Shown here: one piece after another, positions 1 through 6,900 of the stretch | How positions within the stretch are numbered: the first letter of the stretch is position 1 | How the letters are laid out: each line of letters opens with the position of its first letter | Program-made: the position numbers and the translations under genes | Source of the DNA: AC-37 sp045805345 | Lineage (GTDB): Bacteria; Actinomycetota; Thermoleophilia; Solirubrobacterales; Thermoleophilaceae | Direction: 5' to 3' | Assembly (NCBI GenBank): GCA_045805345.1 | Contig: JBJMLK010000044.1 | Span: 1-10,351 of the forward strand | DNA length: 10,351 nt | The notes under the pieces: generated by a model | What the model was told of the DNA's origin: nothing | Database searches by the model: none | The model's input: only the letters and a program-made list of their open reading frames with translations

Positions 1-1050
1 CCGGTGCGCACGTTCTCGATCGGGTTCGTGGAGGACGCCGAGTCGAACGAGCTGGACGACGCGCGCCTGGTCGCGCGGGTGCTCGGTACCGAGCACCACG
101 AGCTGGAGACGAGCGCTGCCGACCACCCGGAGCTGCTCGACCTGGCGCTCGCCCACCTCGAGGAGCCGATCGCCGACCTTTCGTGCCTGGGCTTCCTCCT
201 GCTCTCGCGCCTCGCTCGCGAGCACGTGACCGTGGCGCTCGCGGGGCAGGGGGCCGACGAGCTGCTCGGCGGCTACCGCAAGCATCAGGTGGCGGCGGCA
301 GCAGGCGCGCTGGCCGGGTCGCCCGGGATCGCCCGCGCGACGCTCGCCCTGGCGGCGCGGGCACTCCCGGCAGGGTCGACCGCGGCCCGCGGCCTCGAGG
401 CGGTCACGGCGCGCTCGCCCGCCGAGCGGATGCTGGCTATGAGCCGAATCGTCCAGCCGCACGAGCGCGAGGAGACGTTCACACCGCGGCTGCTGCAGCC
501 CGACGCCGAGGCCACGATCGCCGCCGCGGTCGAGCAGCACCTGGACGGCCGCGACCTGACCACGCTCGCCGAGACGCTCTACCTGGACAGCCGCCTGGCC
601 CTCGTGGACAACATGCTCCTGTACTTCGACAAGATGTCGATGGCGTCATCGCTGGAGGCGCGTGTGCCGTTCATGGACCACGACGTCGTCGCTTTCTGCA
701 CCGCGCTCCCGGATGACCGCCGCGTTCACCGTCTGCGGCGCAAGGAGCTGCTTCGCCGCGCCAGCGGTGGGCTCGTACCGGACCGGATCGTCACCAAGAA
801 GAAGCGCGCCTTCTTCCACGCCGCGCTCGGCACGTGGCTGCGCACCCAGGGCCCTTCGTTCTTCGAGGACGCGCTGCTCGACGACCGCACCCGCGCCCGC
901 GGCCTCTACCGAGAGTCGGCCGTGACAGAGCTGGTCGCCGCGGCGGGGCAGGACGGGAAGAAGGCGAGCCAGCGTCTGTTCTGCCTGCTGCTGCTCGAGC
1001 TCTGGCAGCGCCATTACGTGGACGCCGACGGGCCCGGGCGTAGCCGCTAG
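1..1050 (+). CDS. asnB: Asparagine synthetase-type protein (glutamine-hydrolysing), C-terminal synthetase domain, 5'-truncated
   Basis: The protein is ATP-dependent: aspartate, or a related carboxylate, is adenylated and amidated with ammonia from glutamine. Only the C-terminal synthetase domain is in the window; the reading frame is open to base 1, so the GTG at base 4 is an internal valine codon. Counting from that codon, the visible family blocks are RTFSIGF (2-8), LGTEHHELE (28-36), EEPIADLS (53-60), GQGADELLGGY (81-91), the helix DNMLLYFDKMSMASSLEARVP (202-222, split here as DNMLLYFDKM and SMASSLEARVP) and a C-terminal WLR (278-280). The N-terminal Cys-nucleophile glutaminase domain and the SGGLDSS pyrophosphate loop should lie just upstream. 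Family members are about 600 residues, so roughly 250-290 residues are missing. True asparagine synthesis cannot be told from paralogues acting in cell-surface polysaccharide or secondary metabolism, because the N-terminus and neighbours are unseen. Confidence 0.88.
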   Translation, partial: PVRTFSIGFVEDAESNELDDARLVARVLGTEHHELETSAADHPELLDLALAHLEEPIADLSCLGFLLLSRLAREHVTVALAGQGADELLGGYRKHQVAAAAGALAGSPGIARATLALAARALPAGSTAARGLEAVTARSPAERMLAMSRIVQPHEREETFTPRLLQPDAEATIAAAVEQHLDGRDLTTLAETLYLDSRLALVDNMLLYFDKMSMASSLEARVPFMDHDVVAFCTALPDDRRVHRLRRKELLRRASGGLVPDRIVTKKKRAFFHAALGTWLRTQGPSFFEDALLDDRTRARGLYRESAVTELVAAAGQDGKKASQRLFCLLLLELWQRHYVDADGPGRSR

Positions 1051-1180
1051 ACGCTCGCGGTCATCGCCAGAGCGCACAGCGCGACCAATGCCCCTCGCCG
1101 TACCCCCACGGCGCCGGAAACCCGCCGCGGCGGCGATTGTCTCGCGGCAGGCGTCCGGCCCTGGTCGCAGAATCAAGCCG
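1051..1180 (+). other. asnB-ruvC intergenic gap with a short hairpin
   Basis: This 130-base gap separates asnB from the chosen ruvC start. It contains a perfect 6-bp stem with a 6-base loop (CGCCGT at 1096-1101, ACGGCG at 1108-1113). There is no T-run after the stem, so it is not a standard intrinsic terminator. I found no convincing -35/-10 pair; a TTGTCT at 1137 and AGAATC at 1169 are 26 bases apart, which is too far. I found no GAAC-N4-GTTC type SOS box. The ruv operon promoter should lie here or further upstream. Confidence 0.4.
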
Positions 1181-1678
1181 ATGGTGGTCGTCATCGGCAT
1201 AGACCCCGGCGCCGCGAACACGGGCTACGGCGTGGTGCTCGCGCGCGGGCGCACGCTCGCGGCACTCGACGGCGGCGTGATCGAGACGTCGGCCAGCGAG
1301 CCGCTCGAGCGGCGGCTGGCGCGCATCCATGCGGGCGTGGCCGACCTGATATCCGAGCACGAGCCCGGGGCCGTCGCCATCGAGGACATCTTCTTCGGCC
1401 AGAACGCGCGCACGGCGTTCTCGGTCGGGCAGGCGCGCGGTGTGGCGATGCTGTCCGCCGGGATGGCCGGGATCCCCTGCTACTCGTACACGCCGCAGGC
1501 GGTCAAGCAGGCGGTGTGCGGCTCGGGCAGGGCCGAGAAGGAGCAGGTCCAGCGGATGGTCGGCGCCCTGCTCGGGCTGCCGGAGCCGCCGCAGCCCGAC
1601 CACGCGGCCGACGCTCTGGCGGTGGCCATCTGCCACGCCAACGGCGTCGCCACGCGCACAGCGGTGGGGCTCGCATGA
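1181..1678 (+). CDS. ruvC: Crossover junction endodeoxyribonuclease RuvC
   Basis: RuvC is the dimeric Holliday junction resolvase that nicks two opposed strands after RuvAB branch migration. From the ATG at 1181 it has 165 residues, the normal family size (E. coli 173). The start was chosen because the RNase H-like fold begins at once with MVVVIGIDPGAANTGYG; the 31 codons available upstream to an ATG at 1088 are Pro/Arg/Ala-rich and unlike RuvC. The acidic metal ligands are visible: D8, E68 (in AIEDIFFG) and D144, with H141 in DHAADALAVAICH at the fourth position. Histidine at that position is known from Thermus thermophilus RuvC (H143), whereas E. coli has Asp. The start lacks a clear Shine-Dalgarno sequence. 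The stop overlaps the ruvA start as ATGA, implying translational coupling. Confidence 0.95.
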   Translation: MVVVIGIDPGAANTGYGVVLARGRTLAALDGGVIETSASEPLERRLARIHAGVADLISEHEPGAVAIEDIFFGQNARTAFSVGQARGVAMLSAGMAGIPCYSYTPQAVKQAVCGSGRAEKEQVQRMVGALLGLPEPPQPDHAADALAVAICHANGVATRTAVGLA

Positions 1679-2250
1679 TCGCCTCGGTGCGCGGCGAGGT
1701 GACCGTCAGGCGGGCCGACCACGTGGTGGTCGAGTGCGCTGGCGTGGGCTACCGCCTGGCCGTCTCGGCCCACACCCTGCGGTCGGTGCCCGCGGCCGGC
1801 GACGAGACGCTCCTGCACACGCACCTCGTTCTGCGCGACGACGGCATGCACCTCTACGGCTTCGCCTCCGAGGAGGAGCGCGAGCTGTTCCTGATGCTGG
1901 TCGGCGTCCAGGGCGTCGGGCCGAAGGTGGCCCTCGCCGTGCTCTCGGGCGGCAGCCCGCGGGAGCTCACGAACGCGATGGCGGCGGGCGACGCCGCGCG
2001 CTTCCAGGCGGTGCCCGGGATCGGCAAGCGCACCGCGGAGCGGATCATCGTCGAGCTGCGCGAGAAGGTGGCGGGCGAGGCCGTGTCCGACACCATCCAG
2101 GTCACTGCCTCCGAGGACCCGCGCACGCTCGCCCGCGAGGGCCTGCTCGGGCTCGGCTTCGCGCCCGCCGAGGCCGACCAGCTGCTCGACTCGGCCGCCG
2201 GGGAGACGCCCGAGGACCTGATCGCGGCGGCGCTGCGGGCCGCGCGGTGA
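1675..2250 (+). CDS. ruvA: Holliday junction branch migration protein RuvA
   Basis: RuvA tetramers bind and hold the four-way junction in square-planar form and load RuvB hexamers. The protein has 191 residues (E. coli 203). Domain I is an OB fold at about 1-62, starting MIASVRGEV, and carries two adjacent acids D55-D56 where the acidic pin of E. coli RuvA (E55/D56) lies. Domain II has two helix-hairpin-helix motifs, VGVQGVGPKVAL (76-87) and AVPGIGKRTAERI (112-124). Domain III, the flexible RuvB-contacting part, is about 145-191 and ends in DLIAAALRAAR. The ATG overlaps the ruvC stop; a G-rich GGTGGGG at 1663-1669, inside ruvC, is well spaced to act as ribosome-binding site. The stop overlaps the ruvB GTG. 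Confidence 0.96.
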   Translation: MIASVRGEVTVRRADHVVVECAGVGYRLAVSAHTLRSVPAAGDETLLHTHLVLRDDGMHLYGFASEEERELFLMLVGVQGVGPKVALAVLSGGSPRELTNAMAAGDAARFQAVPGIGKRTAERIIVELREKVAGEAVSDTIQVTASEDPRTLAREGLLGLGFAPAEADQLLDSAAGETPEDLIAAALRAAR

Positions 2251-3287
2251 GCGGCGGCATCCGGACGCCCGGCGTCGAGCGGCTGCAGGCCGCGGGCGCG
2301 GTCGGGCCTGACGAGGAGCTCGACCGCTCGCTGCGGCCGCGCCGGCTCGCCGACTTCGTCGGTCAGCCTCAGGTGCGCGACCAGCTCGCCGTCTTCATCG
2401 CCGCGGCCCGGGGTCGCGACGAGGCGCTCGACCACGTGCTGCTCGCCGGCCCGCCCGGCCTGGGCAAGACGTCGCTCGCGCAGATCGTGGCGTCGGAGCT
2501 CGACGTCCCGTTCGTCCAGACCGCCGGCCCCGCACTCGAGCGCAAGGGCGACGTGGCGGCGTTCCTCACGGCGCTCGAGCCGCGCTCGGTCTTCTTCGTC
2601 GACGAGATCCACCGCCTGCCGCGCGCGCTCGAGGAGACCTTCTACCCGGCGATGGAGGACCGGCGCCTGCCGATCACGGTCGGTCAGGGCGCGGGCGCGC
2701 GCGTGGTCACGCTCGACCTGCCGCCGTTCACGCTGATCGGCGCCACCACGCGCGCGGGCCTGCTCACCACGCCGCTGCGCGACCGCTTCGGCGTCACGCA
2801 CCGGCTCGAGCTGTACCCGCCCGAGGACCTCGCGCAGATCGTCCACCGCTCCGCCGGGATCCTGGGCGTCGAGGTCGACGAGGGCGGCGCCGAGGCGATC
2901 GCGCGCCGCTCGCGCGGCACGCCGCGCGTGGCCAACCGGCTGCTGAAGCGCGTGCGCGACTACGCTGAGGTGCGCCACGCCGGCTCGGTCGACGCCGCGA
3001 TCGCGGCGGAGGCGCTCGACCTGCTCGAGGTCGACGAGGAGGGGCTCGACCGGCTCGACCGGGACATCCTGCGGGCGATCTGCGAGAAGTTCGAGGGCGG
3101 TCCTGTCGGGCTGTCCACGCTGGCCGTCGCCGTCTCCGAGGAGTCCGACACGGTCGAGGACGTCTACGAGCCCTACCTGCTCCAGCGCGGCCTCATCAAG
3201 CGCACCCCGCGCGGCCGCGTGGCCACCGCCCGAGCGTTCGACCACCTCGGCCTCAAGCGACCGGCGCAGGCGGCGAGCCTGTTCTGA
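2247..3287 (+). CDS. ruvB: Holliday junction branch migration DNA helicase RuvB
   Basis: RuvB is the AAA+ ATPase motor that pulls DNA through the RuvA-junction complex. It has 346 residues from a GTG start (E. coli 336). The GTG at 2247 shares GTGA with the ruvA stop and gives an N-terminus that leads directly into the conserved LRPRRLADFVGQ (29-40). Motifs seen: Walker A GPPGLGKT (68-75), Walker B VDEIH (118-122), the beta-hairpin region (about 139-155), sensor 1 GATTR (165-169), arginine finger region LRDRFG (177-182, R180 likely matching E. coli R174) and sensor 2 GTPRVANR (224-231). A winged-helix DNA-binding domain occupies the C-terminus, with GLSTLAVAVSEE (288-299) and YLLQRGLIKRTPRGR (310-324). 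All ATPase residues look intact. The same frame stays open after the TGA, but nothing there resembles RuvB. Confidence 0.97.
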   Translation: MSGGIRTPGVERLQAAGAVGPDEELDRSLRPRRLADFVGQPQVRDQLAVFIAAARGRDEALDHVLLAGPPGLGKTSLAQIVASELDVPFVQTAGPALERKGDVAAFLTALEPRSVFFVDEIHRLPRALEETFYPAMEDRRLPITVGQGAGARVVTLDLPPFTLIGATTRAGLLTTPLRDRFGVTHRLELYPPEDLAQIVHRSAGILGVEVDEGGAEAIARRSRGTPRVANRLLKRVRDYAEVRHAGSVDAAIAAEALDLLEVDEEGLDRLDRDILRAICEKFEGGPVGLSTLAVAVSEESDTVEDVYEPYLLQRGLIKRTPRGRVATARAFDHLGLKRPAQAASLF

Positions 3288-3291
3288 GCCA

Positions 3292-3450
3292 AGGACCTGA
3301 GTCGTCATTTCGGCGCACCGTCCCGGCACCTGTACCCGCCCGACGCCACCCGCGGGAATCGCCGATGCTCTGCATCGACTCATCCCGCGTGCGTCGTCAG
3401 CCGCGCCCAGTCGCTCGCGAAGGTGAAGCCGAACTTCCGACTCAGGTCCT
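3292..3450. repeat. 159-base nested imperfect palindrome between ruvB and the zinc-ribbon gene
   Basis: The outer arms are an exact 13-base inverted repeat, AGGACCTGAGTCG at 3292-3304 against its complement at 3438-3450. After a 4-base mismatch patch they continue as TTCGGC (3309-3314) against GCCGAA (3428-3433). Further in, GACG (3342-3345) pairs with 3395-3398, CGCGGGA (3351-3357) with TCCCGCG (3383-3389) and CGATGC (3363-3368) with GCATCG (3372-3377) around a TCT loop. All pairs share nearly the same centre, about 3370-3371. The stretches 3315-3341 and 3399-3427 pair poorly. The arms begin 4 bases after the ruvB stop codon. The element may be a miniature mobile or palindromic repeat, a folded RNA, a two-way terminator or an old inverted duplication. 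A two-base CA flanks both ends, which is too short to call a target duplication. Confidence 0.7.
3351..3389. terminator. Possible factor-independent or two-way terminator hairpin downstream of ruvB
   Basis: This is the inner stem of the palindrome: 7 bp, a symmetric 5x5 internal loop with one possible G-C pair, 6 bp and a TCT loop. It starts 63 bases after the ruvB stop. It lacks a T-tract on either strand, so it is not a classical intrinsic terminator; T-less hairpins have been proposed as terminators in actinobacteria. The structure is seen; the role is inferred. Confidence 0.3.
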
Positions 3451-3493
3451 CATACGCGTCCGAGGTGCCTAACCTACGGATCGCATGCCTCAC
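3380..3493 (-). CDS. Possible 37-codon minus-strand ORF or 3' remnant of a lost gene
   Basis: Read on the minus strand from a GTG at 3493 to a TGA at 3380-3382, this encodes 37 residues containing SDAYEDLSRKFGFTFASDW. By hand count over the last 29 codons before the stop, G+C is about 55%, 59% and 90% at codon positions 1, 2 and 3, with G common at position 1, as in real genes of this window. The matching plus-strand frame has the same third-position bias but a less protein-like composition. The ORF overlaps the start of the zinc-ribbon gene by 9 bases, and upstream of that its frame is only antisense shadow. The opposite arm of the palindrome encodes a related KDLSRHFG on the plus strand. 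It may be a decayed gene end, a tiny protein or a by-product of the repeat. I recognise no family, and no ribosome-binding site is evident. Confidence 0.25.
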   Translation of the reverse strand: MRHAIRRLGTSDAYEDLSRKFGFTFASDWARLTTHAG

Positions 3494-3937
3494 TTCATTT
3501 GCCCGAACTGCGGCGACCGGAGCCTGTCGAGCGAGCGCACGGCCGGGTTCCGCGACCGCGCGCGCGGATGCGCCAAGTGCGGCTTCGGCTTCCTGTTCGA
3601 GCTGCTCGACGACTACTACCCGTCGCCCAACGCCGCCTTCGTGGTCTGCGACCAGGAGGCGCGCGTGATCAGCTGCGGCCGCGGCGTGCGCGAGCTCACC
3701 GGACTCGGTGACACCGACGCGATCGGGCGGCCGGTGCGCGACGTGCTCGGCCTCGAGTTCCAGAACGGCGACGACCACATCGGCGTGGCGCTCGAGTGGG
3801 GCGTGCGGGTGCTCGACAAGCCCGTGGTCGTGCACGCCGAGGGCGACCGGCCGGAGCCCGCGAAGGCCGACATCTTCCCCGCGTACGACGAGGACGGCGG
3901 GCTGCTGCTCGTGCTGACTCCCAAGTCCGGCTCGTGA
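3485..3937 (+). CDS. Zinc-ribbon and PAS-like domain protein of unknown function
   Basis: This is a soluble protein of 150 residues. The N-terminus holds a treble CxxC pair typical of a zinc ribbon: C6-P-N-C9 and C29-A-K-C32. From about residue 38 a PAS-like fold follows: LLDDYYPSPNAAFVVCDQEARV (split as LLDDYYPSPN and AAFVVCDQEARV), then ISCGRGVRELTG and IGRPVRDVLGL, ending in the strand LLLVLTP. Such a pairing suggests a small sensor or adaptor in which zinc binding and ligand or partner recognition are joined, but no output domain (kinase, cyclase, HTH) is present. The ATG at 3485 starts two codons before HFICPNC, so the start is firm; CGGA just upstream is a weak ribosome-binding site. 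Its TGA overlaps the secDF GTG, so the two are probably co-translated. The gene lies where yajC is normally found but shares no feature with YajC, which has one N-terminal membrane helix. Confidence 0.8.
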   Translation: MPHFICPNCGDRSLSSERTAGFRDRARGCAKCGFGFLFELLDDYYPSPNAAFVVCDQEARVISCGRGVRELTGLGDTDAIGRPVRDVLGLEFQNGDDHIGVALEWGVRVLDKPVVVHAEGDRPEPAKADIFPAYDEDGGLLLVLTPKSGS

Positions 3938-6900
3938 CCGACGCGCGGCGCAACCGGATCATCCTCGCGATCGTGGCGGTGCTGCTCACGCTCGCGCTGC
4001 TCGTGATCATCCCGGGCTCGCCGCTGTCGAAGCCCACGCGACTCGGGCTCGACCTGAAGGGCGGCGTCGAGCTCGTCTACCAGGGCCGGCCCACGCCGAA
4101 GGTCCCGAAGGTCACGCCGCAGGCGGTCGACGACGCGATCAACACGATCCGCAAGCGCACCGACGCACTGGGCGTGTCCGAGCCGGAGATCCAGCGCGCC
4201 GGCGCCGACGAGATCTCGATCGGCCTGCCGGCGGTCAAGAACGCCGCGCGCGCTGAACAGCAGGTGGGCACCACCGCCCAGCTCCAGTTCTACGACTGGG
4301 AGCCCAACCTGTTCATCGACGTGGGCGGCAAGGTCACCACGCTCGGCGAGCTGGAGAAGGTCAACCCGACCCAGGCCCTGCAGCTGGCCAACAGCGGCGG
4401 GGCGGGCACGCTGCCGCTCTTCCAGGCCGCGCAGTTGGCGTCGAAGCAGAAGTCGAGGGCCGAGGCCGACGACGTGCCGCCGGACGGCCCGTCGGCGGCG
4501 GTCAAGAAGCGCTTCGCCGGGAATCAGGCGCGGATCCGCGAGTACTACGACCGCAGGAACGACACAGGCGGCGACAAGTACTACCTCTTCGGCCCGGCGG
4601 GGAAGGGCGGCAAGCGCGAGCTGATCAGGCCGGGCGAGGTCAAGGCCGGCAAGGAAGGCAGCTCGCAGGCCAACGACGCCAGCGCGTACTACGCCAACTG
4701 CGCGGAGATCGCCACGGACTTCTCGCAGACCGCCGCCGCCAAGCGCCAGCAGGGCGGCGACACCGCCAAGCCGGCCAAGGGCACGGCCTGCCCCGCCACG
4801 CTCCAGTCGCTCGACGGGCACGGCCCGCCGGCCGGCAGCATCGTCGTCAAGGTCCCGCGCGGGATCGTGATCATCAAGGAGCAGCAGCCCACCGCCAAGG
4901 TCCCCAAGAACTTCGTTTATCGCTACTACGTGCTCGAGGACGACTCCGAGCTGTCGGGCTCGGACATCCGCGACCCGAAGCAGCAGAGCGACCCGCAGAC
5001 GAGCGAGCCGATCGTCACGTTCCAGTTCACGGACGCCGGCCGCAAGGCGTTCGCCCGGGCCACCAAGCGCGAGGCGCAGCGCGGTCAGAACCTGCTCGCA
5101 CCCGGTGCGTCGAACCAGGCCAAGGAGCAGCGCTTCGCGATCTCGCTCGACAACCAGGTGGTGTCGCTGGCCACGATCAGCTTCGTCGATAACCCGGAGG
5201 GCATCCCGGGCGACACCGGCGCGCAGATCAACGGCATCGGCTCGCTGCAGGAGACGCAGGACCTGGCCGAAAGCCTGCGCATCGGCGCGCTGCCGATCTC
5301 GCTCAAGCTCATCTCGAAGACTCAGGTGTCCGCCACGCTCGGCAAGCAGGCGCTCAATCAGGGCCTGCTCGCCGGCGCCGCCGGTCTGATCCTGACGCTG
5401 GTCTTCCTGCTGATCCTGTACCGGATCCTCGGCATCATCGCGGGCATCGCGCTGATCGCCTACGCGATCCTGCTGTTCGCCCTCGTCAAGCTGATCCCGA
5501 TCACGATGACCCTGCCGGGCATCGCCGGTCTCGTGCTGACGCTGGGCGTGGCGGCGGACGCCAACATCGTGATCTTCGAGCGCATCAAGGAGGAGGCGCG
5601 CAAGGGCAGCAGGATCCCGCACGCGATCGCCAGCGGCTACCAGAAGGGCATCAGGACGATCGTCGACGCGAACGTCGTGACGATCGGCGTCGCGTTCATC
5701 CTGTTCACGCTGGCCACGGCGGGCGTCAAGGGGTTCGCGTTCACGCTGGGCATCGGCACCCTGGTCTCGCTGTTCACGGCGGTGCTCGCCACCTCGGCGA
5801 TCCTCGGCTCGATGAGCCGCTCGAAGATCCTCGGCTCGCGCGCGGCGATCGGCCTCGGCGGCCGGGAGCACCACTGGCGGATCGACTTCAGCGGCCTCTC
5901 CAACTGGTTCTTCTCGATGTCCGGCGCGATCATCGCCGCGGGCGCGATCGGGATCGCCGCTGTCGGGATCAACTTCGGCATCGACTTCGAGTCGGGCACG
6001 CGGATCAAGACGCCGCTCGACCGGGCGGCCAGTGTGGCTCAGGTGCGTGACACGCTCAAACCGCTCGGCTACGCGGACGCGAAGATCCAGGCGCTCAAGG
6101 AGCCCGACCTCGGGCCCCACGTGGTGCAGATCCGCGTGCACCAGCTCGAGCCGGCGCAGGTCAACAGGGTGCAGGCGGCGCTCGCCAAGCGGTTCGGCGT
6201 CCACGACTTCACCAGCGAGTCGATCGGACCGACCTTCGGGCAGCAGATCGCCAAGACGGCGGTGCTGGCGATCATCGCGTCGCTGATCCTGATCTCGATC
6301 TACATCGGCCTGCGGTTCGAGTTCAAGTTCGCCGTGCCGGTGCTGATCGCGCTGGCGCACGACCTCCTGATCACGGCGGGCGTGTACGCGCTGACCAAGC
6401 GCGAGGTGAACACGCCGACGGTGGCGGCGCTCCTCACGATCCTCGGCTTCTCGCTCTACGACACGATCATCGTGTTCGACCGAATACGCGAGAACGTGCC
6501 GCGCATGCCGCGGGCCACGTTCTCCCAGATCGTGAACCGCTCGATGTCGGAGGTCCTCACGCGCTCGCTGGCCACCAGCGCGTCCACGCTGATGCCGATC
6601 GCCGCGCTGATGCTCTTCGGTGGCGAGACGCTGAAGGACTTCGGCTTCGCGCTGCTGGTCGGGGTCGCGTCGGGCACGTACTCGTCGATCTTCATCGCCG
6701 CTCCTGTGCTTACGCACTGGAAGGAGCGCGAGCCCGGCTACCGGCGCCGCCGCCAGCTGGCGCTGGAGGACCACGGCGGCGTGATCCCGCCCTACGCGGA
6801 CGACCCGGGGGACGAGGACGACGTGGAGCTCGCCCGGCGGCCCAGTACGCGCGAGCGGATCGCGGCGCGGCGGCGGGCGCGCAAGCCCGCCACGGCGCCG

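Noticed and set aside
1122..1133. 12-base palindrome CCGCCGCGGCGG before ruvC
   Set aside because: Very GC-rich short palindromes are expected by chance here, and it matches no known operator.
1088..1180. N-terminal extension of RuvC to an ATG at 1088
   Set aside because: The 31 residues are Pro/Arg/Ala-rich and not found in RuvC, whose fold starts at MVVVIGIDPG.
1854..3383. A 509-codon minus-strand frame opposite ruvA and ruvB
   Set aside because: Same antisense shadow pattern; the plus strand is clearly RuvA and RuvB.
3470..3475. TAACCT as a -10 box for the zinc-ribbon gene
   Set aside because: It is plausible in position, but no -35 hexamer lies at proper spacing, and a single loose hexamer is not enough.
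1051..3484. SOS (LexA) box upstream of ruvC or ruvB
   Set aside because: No GAAC-N4-GTTC or close match was found by eye in the gaps, so DNA-damage control cannot be claimed.
3288..3668. Extension of RuvB by reading through its TGA, since the frame stays open
   Set aside because: RuvB is complete at 346 residues, open frames are common at this GC content, and the extension overlaps the zinc-ribbon gene out of frame.
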